64,000 nt of DNA from the NCBI RefSeq assembly GCF_030767025.1, contig NZ_JASITE010000007.1, positions 335,139 to 399,138 on the forward strand, given 5' to 3'. The DNA comes from Nocardia sp. CC227C. Lineage in GTDB: Bacteria > Actinomycetota > Actinomycetes > Mycobacteriales > Mycobacteriaceae. The notes under the pieces are model-generated. The model was not told the DNA's origin. It did not search any database and saw nothing but the letters and a program-made list of their open reading frames with translations. This document shows, piece by piece, positions 8,097-17,104 of the stretch (its first letter is position 1; every line of letters begins with the position of its first letter). The translations under genes were made by a program, and so were the position numbers.

Positions 8097-8197
8097 ACCG
8101 GCGGGCACGCGTGGGACGGGTTCGGATAGACCGATCGTGGGTGTCGCGCATCGCCTCGCGGAAGTCGGGCAGTCCGGCAGTCGGGACCTGCGTACGG

Positions 8198-9025
8198 TCA
8201 GCCGCCCGCGAGGAGGACCGGTCGGTCGTAGCGGGGCTGGGTGGGGCGGTTGCTGTGCGGGAACCGGGCGCGGAAGCGCTCCGCCTCCGGCGCGGACACC
8301 GCGACGGGCCGACGCAGCACCGTCCACGACACGCCCTCGGTGCAGGGCGGGGTGGTGAGCGACCCGGCGTAGCGGAACTGGGCGTGATCGCCGGGCAGGA
8401 AATCGCGCAGGTCGATCGGGCCGACGGTGCGGGTGCCGCCCGTCGGCGGCATCTCGGCGAACAGCGGCAGGAAGGCCGAGGGCGCGGGCCCGATCCGCAT
8501 CAGCACCGCGACCACCGCCAGCGCACCGCGGGCATCGGTGTGCACGAGGTGCAGTTCCATCGCGGTGCCCGCGCGGTCGATGGTGTGCTCGCTGGGCGTG
8601 TGGAAGTGGAACTGGGTCAGCGCGTACCGGCGGCCGTCCAGCGTGATGTGGTACCCGCTGTCGGCGGGCACGGCCGCGTGGAGGGTGTGCCCGTTGTCGG
8701 CGAGGGCGACCGCGGGCAGCGGGCCGTAGGCGAAGGTCAGGTGGTCGGCGGGATCGAGTGGGGTATGGCGGGGCAGGTCGATGGGGGACTGCTGGTGGCC
8801 CATCCGACAGGCGAGGAAGCGGCGGTCCAGATCGGCCCAGTGGTCGGGACCGTCGGCCGCGTAGTCCCAGTGCGGTCGGGCGGGCGCATGGTCGCCGACG
8901 GCGGCCGAGCGCGCCCCGAGGGCGACCGGCAGCGCGAACAGGGTCAGCGCGGCGAGGGCGCGGCGGCGGGTGAGCGGGACGTGCGGATGTGAAGGAACCG
9001 GCACCGGCACAACTCCTTGCGACAA
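8198..9025 (-). CDS. Exported alpha-class carbonic anhydrase
   Basis: 275 residues; reversibly hydrates CO2. The zinc ligands are visible as His140 and His142 in QFHFHTPSEH and His159 in MELHLVH, the arrangement of the alpha class. The QQSPID motif and TTPPCTEGV segment are also conserved. The N-terminus has TRRRALAAL (19-27) followed by a hydrophobic stretch to about residue 37 and an ALGARSAA region, consistent with Tat-dependent export to the cell envelope. Two or three upstream starts are possible; the one at 9025 includes the whole signal. Confidence 0.92.
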   Translation of the reverse strand: MSQGVVPVPVPSHPHVPLTRRRALAALTLFALPVALGARSAAVGDHAPARPHWDYAADGPDHWADLDRRFLACRMGHQQSPIDLPRHTPLDPADHLTFAYGPLPAVALADNGHTLHAAVPADSGYHITLDGRRYALTQFHFHTPSEHTIDRAGTAMELHLVHTDARGALAVVAVLMRIGPAPSAFLPLFAEMPPTGGTRTVGPIDLRDFLPGDHAQFRYAGSLTTPPCTEGVSWTVLRRPVAVSAPEAERFRARFPHSNRPTQPRYDRPVLLAGG

Positions 9026-9110
9026 TGCGCCTGACGGCGTGGTCGGGGAACCGGCACGAGGTGCGACGGACTACGGCGATCCTGCGATAGTTTGTCCTAT
9101 TTGCAACGAA

Positions 9111-9125
9111 TGTTCTTTTGGAACA
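9111..9125. promoter_or_regulatory. Inverted repeat TGTTC-N5-GAACA
   Basis: TGTTC at 9111-9115 and GAACA at 9121-9125 form a dyad between the divergent carbonic anhydrase and aldR genes. An operator is possible; the binding protein is unknown. Confidence 0.3.
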
Positions 9126-9281
9126 AGGGTTTTCGCGTTCGTGCCGTCGTGAGCGTATGCCCTCGGCGGCCGGTCGCGCCATACCCGTGGGCGGCGACCC
9201 GGGTCACAGCTCACCCGCCGCGTCCGCGCGGCGTGGTGCGGACCGGCCGATGCGGTCCCGAACGTTCGGTACGGTAGCCCG

Positions 9282-9806
9282 GTGAGCAGGAAGGATTCGC
9301 CCGCGCGTCCACCCGTACCCCCGATCCCCGGGCGTGGCCCGGTCGCGATCGACGCCATCGATCGAGTCCTACTGGATCATCTGGCACGCGACGGGCGCAT
9401 GACCAACAATGCCCTGGCCGAGGCCGCCGGTATCGCGCCGTCCACCTGCCTGGGCCGGGTGCGGTCGCTGGTGGAGCGCGGCGTCATCCGCGGCTTCCAC
9501 GCCGATATCGACCCCGCGGCCCTCGGACGCGGTCTGCAAGCCATGATCTCGGTTCGGCTGCACGGCAATTCGCGCAAATACCTCGCCGAGTTCGGGCGAG
9601 CGCTGGCGGCATTGCCGGAGGTGCTGAACGTCTACTTCATCGCGGGGGCCGACGACTACCTCATCCACGTCGCCACCGCCGACACCGACGGGTTGCGCGG
9701 CTTCGTCCTCGAGCATCTGAGCGCGCACCCGGCGGTATCCGCGACCGAGACCATTCTCATCTTCGAACATCTGCGCCCGGCGGGCGGCGAGAGCGACCGG
9801 TCCTAG
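9282..9806 (+). CDS. aldR: Lrp/AsnC-family regulator, probable AldR
   Basis: 174 residues. The N-terminal AsnC-type helix-turn-helix spans about residues 27-75 (LLDHLARDGRMTNNALAEAAGI then STCLGRVRSLVERGVIRGF). A C-terminal RAM/effector domain follows (VLNVYFIAGADDYLIHV). In mycobacteria the Lrp protein next to ald is AldR, which senses amino acids and controls alanine dehydrogenase. Here the two genes are tail to tail and overlap by 4 bases rather than divergent. TACGGT at 9270-9275 lies 6 bases before the GTG, suggesting a leaderless transcript. Confidence 0.82.
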   Translation: MSRKDSPARPPVPPIPGRGPVAIDAIDRVLLDHLARDGRMTNNALAEAAGIAPSTCLGRVRSLVERGVIRGFHADIDPAALGRGLQAMISVRLHGNSRKYLAEFGRALAALPEVLNVYFIAGADDYLIHVATADTDGLRGFVLEHLSAHPAVSATETILIFEHLRPAGGESDRS

Positions 9807-10918
9807 ACGCCGACCAGTTCCTGCGCGGCGTAGCCGTGCGCCGCCGCCACCGACTCCGACAGCAGTCGGCCGCCGTCGGTGCTGAGCCCGGCCGCCAGGC
9901 CCGGGTCGGCCGCCACCGCGTCGCGCCAGCCGCGATCGGCCAGCGCCGTGACATAGGGCAGCGTGGCGTTTGTGAGCGCGATGGTGGACGTATTCGGCAC
10001 CGCCCCAGGCATATTGGCCACGCAGTAGAAGATGGAGTCGTGCACCCGGTAGGTGGGTTCGGCGTGGGTGGTCGGCCGCGAATCGGCGAAGCAGCCGCCC
10101 TGGTCGATGGCGATGTCGACCAGTACCGATCCCGGCTTCATCTGGGCGACAAGGTCATTGGACACCAAAGTAGGCGCCTTGGCCCCGGGCACCAGCACCG
10201 CGCCGATCACCAGATCGGCCTCGCGCACCGCGTGCGCGACCTCGTAGGCATTGGAGGAGACGGTCTGCACCCGGCCGCCGTACTGCTCGTCGACGGCGCG
10301 CAGCCGCGCGATGTTCAGGTCCAGCACGGTGACCTCGGCGTGCAGGCCGACCGCCATGGCGATGGCATTGCCGCCCGCCACGCCCGCGCCGATCACGGTC
10401 ACTTTGGCCGGACGCACCCCCGGCACCCCGCCCAGCAGCGCGCCGCGCCCGCCCTGGCTGCGCATGAGGTGGTACGCGCCCGCCTGCGGGGCCAGCCGCC
10501 CGGCGACCTCGCTCATCGGGGCCAGCAGCGGCAGCGAGCCGTCCGGGCCGGTGACGGTCTCGTAGGCGATGGCGGTGATGCCGGAGCTCAGCAGCGCGTC
10601 CGTGCATTCCTTCGAGGCCGCCAGGTGCAGGTAGGTGAACAGCACCTGATCGGCGCGCATCCGGGAGAACTCCTCGGCCACCGGCTCTTTCACCTTGAGC
10701 ACCAGGTCGGCCCGGCCCCAGACCTCGTCGGCGGTGTCGAGCACGCGCGCGCCGACGGCCGCGTAGGCGTCGTCGGCGAAGGCCGAGCCCACTCCGGCTC
10801 CGGCCTCGACGAACACCTCGTGTCCGCGCGTGACGAGTTCGTGCACACCGGCGGGTGTGCAGGCCACGCGATATTCGTGGTTCTTGACCTCGCGGGGGAT
10901 TCCGATCTGCACCGGCAC
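9803..10918 (-). CDS. ald: L-alanine dehydrogenase
   Basis: 371 residues; NAD-dependent reversible deamination of L-alanine to pyruvate and ammonia. The N-terminal signature GIPREVKNHEYRVACTPAG is conserved. Lys77 (KVKEP) and His98 (YLHLAAS) correspond to the catalytic pair of the M. tuberculosis enzyme. The NAD-binding motif is GAGVAGGNAIAMA. Length is that of the family. The promoter region upstream (10919-11044) has an extended dyad likely to bind AldR, encoded by the overlapping convergent gene. Confidence 0.95.
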   Translation of the reverse strand: MPVQIGIPREVKNHEYRVACTPAGVHELVTRGHEVFVEAGAGVGSAFADDAYAAVGARVLDTADEVWGRADLVLKVKEPVAEEFSRMRADQVLFTYLHLAASKECTDALLSSGITAIAYETVTGPDGSLPLLAPMSEVAGRLAPQAGAYHLMRSQGGRGALLGGVPGVRPAKVTVIGAGVAGGNAIAMAVGLHAEVTVLDLNIARLRAVDEQYGGRVQTVSSNAYEVAHAVREADLVIGAVLVPGAKAPTLVSNDLVAQMKPGSVLVDIAIDQGGCFADSRPTTHAEPTYRVHDSIFYCVANMPGAVPNTSTIALTNATLPYVTALADRGWRDAVAADPGLAAGLSTDGGRLLSESVAAAHGYAAQELVGV

Positions 10919-10983
10919 TCCTGACTGTCGATTGGTCTCGGGTGAGCAGCTTCGGAGTGAAAGTATGAAAATAATGCGAGATC

Positions 10984-11026
10984 AGGTCCAGTGAACTGAA
11001 GATAATTCGTGAACTGGATGACCTGC
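10984..11026. promoter_or_regulatory. Candidate AldR operator upstream of ald
   Basis: An extended dyad: CAGGTCCAGT on the left and ACTGGATGACCTG on the right. Inside it the 8-mer GTGAACTG occurs twice as a direct repeat (10991-10998 and 11010-11017). It is centred about 90 bases upstream of the ald ATG, in an AT-richer stretch. The layout suits a multimeric Lrp-family regulator. Confidence 0.5.
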
Positions 11027-11044
11027 GATTAGAATCTGCGGAAT

Positions 11045-11920
11045 CTAACGCACGCTCAGCGCTGATCTCGAATCATCTTCGGCGGGTTCCGGCTCCGCGA
11101 GTGCCTGTTCCCGCAGCTGGGTCAGCGTGCGCGACAGAATGCGGGACACCTGCATCTGGGAGATGCCCAGCCGATCGGCGATCTGGCGCTGGGTCATCAC
11201 GCCGAAGTAGCGCCAGATCAGGATCTGCCGCTCCCGCTGCGGCAGGCGCGCGATGAGCGGCCGCACCGCCATGGCGTCCTCCAGCAGCCGATAGCACGGC
11301 TCCTCGGTGCTCAGCCGCTCCACGGCCGGAGTCGAGCTGTCGCCGTCCTGGTCGCGCACGGTCATGTCCAGCGAGTCCGTGGTGTAGCAGTTGGCCGCGA
11401 TCATGGCCCGGCTGATCTCGCTGACCTCCACCTCGAGTTGCTCGGCGAGCTCACGGGCGGTCGGCATCCGGCCCAGCCGATGGGCCAGGGTCTCGGTGGC
11501 CGCACCGATCCGGCCGTGGACCTCCTTGGTGTGCCGGGATACCCGCACCGACCAGGTGTGATCGCGGAAGTGGCGGCGCACCTCACCCATGATGGTCGGC
11601 ACCGCGAAGGACAGGAAGGCCGCGCCGCGCGTGTGATCGAAGCGGTCGACCGCCTGCACCAGGCCCACCCGGGCGGTTTGCAGCAGATCGTCGAACGGTT
11701 CGCCGCGGTTCGCGAAGCGGCGGGCGATGTGCTCGGCCAGGGGCAGTCCGAGGCGCACGATCTCCGCGCGTGCCCGCGCTCGGCGCGGGTCGTCGGGGTC
11801 GAAGGCGGCGAGCCGGGCCAACAACGGCTCGAGATGCTCATAGCTGTCATTGCGAGCGTCACCGTGCCGGGTCGCGCGAGCGTCGGCGGCAGTGGGGCGC
11901 GCAAAGGTCGACTCAGCCAT
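11045..11920 (-). CDS. RNA polymerase sigma factor, SigB/SigF/SigG class
   Basis: 291 residues from the ATG at 11920, which has AGGAG 7 bases upstream; longer in-frame starts are less likely. Region 2 is seen in GEPFDDLLQTARVGLVQAVDRFD and FLSFAVPTIMGEVRRHFRD, region 3 in RIGAATETLAHRLGRMPTARELAEQL, and region 4 in the helix-turn-helix MTQRQIADRLGISQMQVSRILS. This class is held by an anti-sigma factor and released by an antagonist. The divergent genes next to it encode STAS and antisigma-kinase/phosphatase proteins. A SigF-like promoter lies 74 bases upstream, so it may activate itself. Confidence 0.92.
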   Translation of the reverse strand: MAESTFARPTAADARATRHGDARNDSYEHLEPLLARLAAFDPDDPRRARARAEIVRLGLPLAEHIARRFANRGEPFDDLLQTARVGLVQAVDRFDHTRGAAFLSFAVPTIMGEVRRHFRDHTWSVRVSRHTKEVHGRIGAATETLAHRLGRMPTARELAEQLEVEVSEISRAMIAANCYTTDSLDMTVRDQDGDSSTPAVERLSTEEPCYRLLEDAMAVRPLIARLPQRERQILIWRYFGVMTQRQIADRLGISQMQVSRILSRTLTQLREQALAEPEPAEDDSRSALSVR

Positions 11921-11993
11921 CGGGTTCTCCTCGTTCCCTTTGACTTCGTCGAACCGGCGGCTTTCTTCACCGAGTCGACGTACTTCCCGTGGA

Positions 11994-12018
11994 TGCCCAC
12001 TTCCCGCCCGTGCCAAAC
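11994..12018 (-). promoter_or_regulatory. SigF-like promoter for the sigma gene
   Basis: On the minus strand GTTT (12018-12015) and GGGCA (11998-11994) are 16 bases apart. This is one mismatch from GTTT-N15-17-GGGTA. It is placed 74 bases before the sigma ATG and would allow autoregulation. Confidence 0.4.
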
Positions 12019-12140
12019 CTCCCCGTCACCGTGGGGTGCGTACATGCCGTCCGGTTCTCAGAGCGCATGCCGCGCAGCACTATTGAGCGGTTCCGGCGAG
12101 CCGCTCGTACGGGAGTTCGAGGGATGGGATACTCCGTGGA

Positions 12141-12866
12141 GTGAAGGGGCCAGTGCAGATTCCGGAGAGCGATCCGGGCACGTACGAGATCGCCGGGACC
12201 GGGCAGCAGCGGCAGGCCGTCGGTACATTCCGTTTCTGGTTCGTCGGGCAGCGCTGGGAATGGTCCGACGAGGTGGCGTGGATGCACGGCTACACACCGG
12301 GCGCCGTCGAACCGACGACGGAGCTGCTGTTGTCGCACAAGCATCCCGACGACCGGGCGCACGTCCAGGGCATCCTGGATTACGCCCTGCACTCCGGGGA
12401 GTCGTTCTCTAGCCGGCACCGCTTCGTCGACACCTCCGGGCGCATTCACAACGTGATCGTGATGGCGGACCGCATGTTCGACGACGCGGGCACCGTGGTC
12501 GGCACCTCCGGCTATTACATCGACCTCACCGACACCATCGTCGACACGGCGCAGACCATGCTGGACGAGACGCTGCCGGGACTCTTCGAGAACCGGGCCG
12601 TCATCGAGCAGGCCAAGGGCGTGCTCATGCGCGTCTATCGGATCAATGCCGAGCAGGCGTTCGAGGTACTGCGGTGGCGGTCCCAGGAGACCAATACGAA
12701 GATCCGCGATCTGGCCGCGCAGCTGATCGCGGAGCTGGAATCGGTACCGCCCGTGCCACCGCACGTACGGAGCCGCTTCGATCGCCTGTTGCTCACGGTG
12801 CACGAACGCATCCCGCCGAACGCCGGTCCGTGCGGTAGCGCCACGCCGGAGGGTCCACGCCCGTAA
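12141..12866 (+). CDS. PAS-ANTAR protein (RNA-binding antiterminator-like)
   Basis: 241 residues. Residues about 25-130 form a PAS sensor (FRFWFVGQRWEWSDEVAWMHGY, then SRHRFVDTSGRIHNVIVMADR). Residues about 150-200 form an ANTAR domain (VIEQAKGVLMRVYRINAEQA), which binds paired RNA hairpins to prevent transcription termination. No receiver domain is present, so control is probably through the PAS ligand or a partner. GATACT ends 7 bases before the GTG, indicating a possible leaderless mRNA. It is the first gene of the set running into the STAS and large signalling genes. Confidence 0.88.
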   Translation: MKGPVQIPESDPGTYEIAGTGQQRQAVGTFRFWFVGQRWEWSDEVAWMHGYTPGAVEPTTELLLSHKHPDDRAHVQGILDYALHSGESFSSRHRFVDTSGRIHNVIVMADRMFDDAGTVVGTSGYYIDLTDTIVDTAQTMLDETLPGLFENRAVIEQAKGVLMRVYRINAEQAFEVLRWRSQETNTKIRDLAAQLIAELESVPPVPPHVRSRFDRLLLTVHERIPPNAGPCGSATPEGPRP

Positions 12867-12894
12867 TCTCGACGGCGGTATACGACGGTTGGAT

Positions 12895-13257
12895 ATGGGA
12901 CGGCGGATGAATCGGTTGCGGGTCGACCACGAGGTGGACCACGATGCGGTGACGGTGCGAGCCGAGGGCGATGTGGACATCAGCGGTGTCGCCATCCTCG
13001 CCGAGGGCCTGCGGGCCGCCCTGAAGTCGGCCCTCGAACACCGGGCCCGCCTGCTCGTCGTCGACCTCGACGGCGTGACGTACTTCGGCAGCGCCGGACT
13101 GAACGCCCTGCTCGACTGCCATGAGCACGGTGTCGACGCCGGTGTAGCGGTGCGGCTGGTGGCCTCCGATCCGCGGGTGGTCCGGCCGCTGCAGGTGACG
13201 AACCTCGACAGCGTGCTGGCCGTCTACCCGACATCCGCGCAAGCCAGGCAGTGCTGA
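12895..13257 (+). CDS. STAS-domain anti-sigma factor antagonist
   Basis: About 120 residues (ATG at 12895; ATG at 12907 and TTG at 12889 are alternatives). It is a single STAS domain: VTVRAEGDVDISGVAILAEGL, then LLVVDLDGVTYFGSAGLNALL. The Ser in FGSAGL is in the position of the phosphorylated Ser of SpoIIAA/RsbV proteins. When unphosphorylated, such proteins bind the anti-sigma kinase and free the sigma factor. It is 19 bases ahead of the 1274-residue protein, which has both an antisigma-type kinase and a PP2C phosphatase domain, the expected opposing activities. Confidence 0.88.
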   Translation: MGRRMNRLRVDHEVDHDAVTVRAEGDVDISGVAILAEGLRAALKSALEHRARLLVVDLDGVTYFGSAGLNALLDCHEHGVDAGVAVRLVASDPRVVRPLQVTNLDSVLAVYPTSAQARQC

Positions 13258-13276
13258 GGACCCGGAGGAGGCACCC

Positions 13277-16200
13277 ATGACCGCACCCCCGCCGCCCGGC
13301 CCCGCGATCCCGCCCGACCTGCGCGCCGCGATCGCCCTCGGCGGCGAGATGGGCCGGCTGTTCGCCGAATTCGATTGGGCCGCACACCCGCTCGGTGTGC
13401 CCGCGGACTGGCCCGCGGAACTGCGCACCAGCGTGGCCGTGGCGCTGACGTCACGGTTCCCCATCCTGCTGTGGCTGGACGCGCAGGAGCTGTTCCTGGT
13501 CTACAACGACGCCTATCTGCCGATCCTGGGTGACCGGCACCCCGCCGCCCTGGGGCGGGCCGGACGTGAGGTGTGGTGGGATATCTGGGAGTCGATCGGT
13601 CCCATGCTGACCAGCGTGGTCGATACCGGCGCGGCCACCTGGTCGGACGATCTGATGCTGCCGCTGCTGACCGAGGGCCGTCCGCAGGAACGGTATTTCA
13701 CCTTCAGCTACAGTCCGCTCGTCGCCGCCACGGGCGCGGTGTGCGGAGTGTTCTGCGCCGTCACCGAGACGACCGAGCGGGTGCTCGGCGAACGACGGCT
13801 GCACGCCCTCAATGCCGTCGCCGCGGCGGTCATGGAGTCGCGCACCGTGCACGACGCGGTGCGCGCGGCGGTGACGGTGTGCGCCGAGCAAGCCGCCGAT
13901 CTGCCCTTCATCGCGGTCTACGTGGAAGACCCGGACGGTCGCGTGACCTTGCACGGGGCGAGTGCGGCGGTGTCGTCGCTGCTGCCGCGGTCGCTGTCGG
14001 ACCTGGCCCCCGGGTCGCCCGCGCGGCCCACCCGCGCCGACGGCCGGGAGATCGCCGATCTGCCCGCCGTCGTTCCCGGTCTCGCGCGGGCGTTCGCGGA
14101 CGGTGTTCCGGAGCGGGCCCTGGTGCTGCCGCTGGGGGAGGGCGCGATCGTCGGCGCGCTGGTGGTCGGCGTCAGCCCGCGTAGGCCGCTCGACGAGCAA
14201 TATCGCGGGTTCTGCCGCTTGTTCGCCGACCAACTGGCCTCCGCGCTGGCCGCGGCGGTGTCCTATGAGCAGCAGTGCCGACGCGCCGACGCGCTGGCCG
14301 AGATCGACCGGGCCAAAACGGCTTTCCTCACCAATGTCAGCCACGAGTTCCGCACGCCGCTGACACTGCTGCTCGGCTCGCTCGACGATGCGCTGGCCGA
14401 TGCCGCCGCCGACGACGCGGTCCTCGCCGACCGGCTGCACACCGCCCGCCGCAATGCGGGACGGCTACTGCGACTGGTGGATTCGCTGCTCGACTTCTCC
14501 CGCATCGAGGCCGGGCGCGCCACCGCCCGGCCGCGCTGTCTGGACGTGGGCGTGCTGACCGCCCATATCGCGGCGTCCTTCGCGGAACTGTGCCAGCGGG
14601 CCGGGCTGGCACTCGAACTGGACTGCGACTCGGTGGCCGCCGAGATCGACCCGGACATGTGGGAGACCGTCGTTCTGAACCTGCTGTCGAACGCGGTGAA
14701 GTTCACCTTCGACGGCTCGATCCGGGTCGAGGTGCGGGCCGAGGAACCGCAACTGTGCCGGGTTACGGTGCGCGACACCGGTATCGGTATCGACCCGGGT
14801 GATCTGGACCGGCTCTTCGAGCGGTTCTACCGGGCCGACAACGCGCGCGGGCGCAGCGTCGAGGGCAGCGGTATCGGGCTGTCGCTGGTGCGCGGCCTGG
14901 TGGAATTGCAGCACGGCACGGTGGCGGTGGAGAGCACGCCGGGCCGCGGTACCTCGGTGATCATCCGGCTGCCGCGTTCGGACCCGGCCCGGACCGTCGA
15001 ATCCGGCATGCTGCCCAGTCTGGCGAACAACCCCTACATCGCCGAGGCCGGGCAGTGGCTCAGCCTCCCGGCCGCACCGCGACCGCGCGGCGGTCACCGG
15101 GAACTGGTGCTCATCGCCGACGACAACGCCGATATGCGCGACCACCTCGATCGCGTGCTGGCGGCGCGGTGGGACACCCTGGCCGTCGGGGACGGTGAGT
15201 CGGCCCTGCGCGTCATCCGCGAGCATCGCCCGGACGCGGTCGTCGCCGATGTCATGATGCCGGGGCTGGACGGGTTCGAGTTGTTGGCCGCCGTCCGCGC
15301 CGATCCGGAGTTGGCGTCGACGCCGGTGCTGCTGCTCTCCGCGCGCGCGGGCCGGGAGGCCACCCGCGAGGGCTTCGCCGGTGGTGCGGACGACTACGTG
15401 GCGAAACCGTTCACCTCGCAGGAATTGGTCGACCGGGTCGCGGCGCGGCTGGCCGCGGTGGCGCGGGAACGGGCCGGACGGCTGCGCGGTGACGCGCTGG
15501 CGCTCGCCATGGCGGCGGTGACCGAACTCGATGCCGTGCTGCGCACGGCCGATACCGTCGCGTCGATCCTGGCGGCGCTGCTGGATTCGCTGTCCGGTGT
15601 GGGGGTTCGGGGTGCGGCCATCGCGCTGCTGGACGCCGAAACAGATTGTGTGCGAACCGAATACATCAACATAACGGACACTCCGATGCGGGTCGGGCAG
15701 CAGGTGCTCGCGCTGGACGCGCCACTGCCCATCGTCGACGTCATCCGCACCGGTCGGCTCGTCGTGGTGGGTGACGCCCACTCCGGCGGCGGCATCGACG
15801 TGATCGGGGGCGTGGCCGACCACCGGTCCAGCGTCGCCTACCCGCTGCGCGACGGCGCGGATCGCGTGATCGGCGCGGTCGGGCTGTTGTGGGCCGAATC
15901 GCGCAACTTCGCGGCCGAGGACCTGGATGTGCTGGCCCGCACCGCCACCGTGACGCAGACCGCGCTGAGCCGGGTGCGGACCATGCAGCGCGAGCATCGG
16001 ATCGCCGTCGAATTCCAGGACCAGCTACTGGATCTGGACCGGCGTTCCACCGCGGCCGCGGTGGCGGCGGTGTACCAGCCGGCCGGTGAGGCCATGCGGG
16101 TCGGCGGCGACTGGTACCTGGTGGTGCCGTTCCACGGATCCGATCGGCTCGGCATCTCGGTGGGCGACGTGGTGGGGCACGGGCTGCCCGCCGCCGTGGT

Positions 16201-17101
16201 GATGAGCAAACTGCGTGCCGGGGTGGCGGCGGGCGCGATCACGGCGGCCGATCCGACCACGGTGCTGGAACTGATGGACCGCTACGCGGCCGTGGTGCCC
16301 GGCAGCCGGTGCGCGACCGTCACCTACGCGGTCGTCGACAGCCGAGCCCGGACGCTGGAGTACACCTGCGCCGGACATCCGTATCCGCTGGTACTCGGCC
16401 CGGACGGTTCGGCGGGATTCCTGACCGGCGGACGCCGGACGCCGGTCGCGGTCCCGCCGCCGGACCGCGGCGGCACCGGCCGCGCCGATATCGCTCCCGG
16501 CAGCGTCATCCTGCTGTACACCGACGGCGTGATCGAGCGGCCCGGGGAGAGCCTCGACGAGGGCTTCGCGCGCTTGCGCGCGGCCCTCGCCGAATGCGCC
16601 GACCTGCCGGTCGCCGAGATCTGCTCGGAACTGCTGCGGCGGCTGGCGCCGCCGCAGGGCTACACCGATGACGTGGTGCTGCTGGCGGTGCGTCCCGTGC
16701 ACGCGACGGCGCGCAGCTTCGCCGCCGTGCTGCCCGCCGCCCCGGCGCAGGTGCCCGATATCCGAGATCGGTTGCGGCGCTGGCTGACCGCGCACGACGT
16801 GGCCCCCGACCGCGAATACGACATCCTGCTCGCGGTCGGCGAGGCACTGGCCAATGCCATCGAGCACGGCGGTGGATTCGATCCCCGCGCCACCGTGACC
16901 CTCGAGGCGTTCCGGCACGGGAAATCGCTGGTCGCCACGATCAGCGACGCGGGCCGGTGGATACCGGCCCCCGCCACGACGATCGACAGTGAGCGCGGCC
17001 GCGGGTTCACCCTCATGAACGGGCTGGCCGATGAGATCGACACCGTGCGCACCCCGCACGGGACCCGGGTGACCCTGCGGTTCGAGAACTGCGGGGCGTG
17101 A
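13277..17101 (+). CDS. PAS-GAF-histidine kinase-receiver-GAF-PP2C-antisigma multidomain protein
   Basis: 1274 residues combining two signalling systems. In order: a PAS-like sensor (about 30-165), GAF (about 175-335), HisKA with His356 in NVSHEFRTPLT, HATPase (NLLSNAVKF; GTGIGI-type box DTGIGIDPGD), a receiver with Asp658 in VVADVMMPG, a second GAF (about 745-905), a SpoIIE-type PP2C phosphatase (about 930-1120; GGDW, GDVVGHG, YTDG and YTDD metal motifs) and a C-terminal HATPase_c2 of the RsbW type (about 1155-1270; GEALANAIEHG). The kinase and receiver could pass phosphate internally, while the two C-terminal domains could dephosphorylate and rephosphorylate the neighbouring STAS protein and bind the sigma factor encoded divergently. 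No membrane segment is visible. RBS is ggaggagg. Confidence 0.92.
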   Translation: MTAPPPPGPAIPPDLRAAIALGGEMGRLFAEFDWAAHPLGVPADWPAELRTSVAVALTSRFPILLWLDAQELFLVYNDAYLPILGDRHPAALGRAGREVWWDIWESIGPMLTSVVDTGAATWSDDLMLPLLTEGRPQERYFTFSYSPLVAATGAVCGVFCAVTETTERVLGERRLHALNAVAAAVMESRTVHDAVRAAVTVCAEQAADLPFIAVYVEDPDGRVTLHGASAAVSSLLPRSLSDLAPGSPARPTRADGREIADLPAVVPGLARAFADGVPERALVLPLGEGAIVGALVVGVSPRRPLDEQYRGFCRLFADQLASALAAAVSYEQQCRRADALAEIDRAKTAFLTNVSHEFRTPLTLLLGSLDDALADAAADDAVLADRLHTARRNAGRLLRLVDSLLDFSRIEAGRATARPRCLDVGVLTAHIAASFAELCQRAGLALELDCDSVAAEIDPDMWETVVLNLLSNAVKFTFDGSIRVEVRAEEPQLCRVTVRDTGIGIDPGDLDRLFERFYRADNARGRSVEGSGIGLSLVRGLVELQHGTVAVESTPGRGTSVIIRLPRSDPARTVESGMLPSLANNPYIAEAGQWLSLPAAPRPRGGHRELVLIADDNADMRDHLDRVLAARWDTLAVGDGESALRVIREHRPDAVVADVMMPGLDGFELLAAVRADPELASTPVLLLSARAGREATREGFAGGADDYVAKPFTSQELVDRVAARLAAVARERAGRLRGDALALAMAAVTELDAVLRTADTVASILAALLDSLSGVGVRGAAIALLDAETDCVRTEYINITDTPMRVGQQVLALDAPLPIVDVIRTGRLVVVGDAHSGGGIDVIGGVADHRSSVAYPLRDGADRVIGAVGLLWAESRNFAAEDLDVLARTATVTQTALSRVRTMQREHRIAVEFQDQLLDLDRRSTAAAVAAVYQPAGEAMRVGGDWYLVVPFHGSDRLGISVGDVVGHGLPAAVVMSKLRAGVAAGAITAADPTTVLELMDRYAAVVPGSRCATVTYAVVDSRARTLEYTCAGHPYPLVLGPDGSAGFLTGGRRTPVAVPPPDRGGTGRADIAPGSVILLYTDGVIERPGESLDEGFARLRAALAECADLPVAEICSELLRRLAPPQGYTDDVVLLAVRPVHATARSFAAVLPAAPAQVPDIRDRLRRWLTAHDVAPDREYDILLAVGEALANAIEHGGGFDPRATVTLEAFRHGKSLVATISDAGRWIPAPATTIDSERGRGFTLMNGLADEIDTVRTPHGTRVTLRFENCGA

Positions 17102-17104
17102 TCG

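Larger units (their letters stand above)
7567..8197. other. 631-base intergenic region without a convincing gene
   Basis: Lies between galK (start at 7566) and the carbonic anhydrase gene (end at 8198), both on the minus strand. Open frames across it run through repeats whose period is not a multiple of three, and none has a convincing start or protein-like composition. It holds a degenerate ~67-68-base tandem repeat (7677-7985) and a short 17-base tandem duplication (8063-8096). The galK promoter must lie in its first part. Confidence 0.7.

Noticed and set aside
11921..12016. 32-residue longer start for the sigma factor
   Set aside because: The ATG at 11920 has a well-spaced AGGAG, and the extension covers the presumed -10 to start interval.
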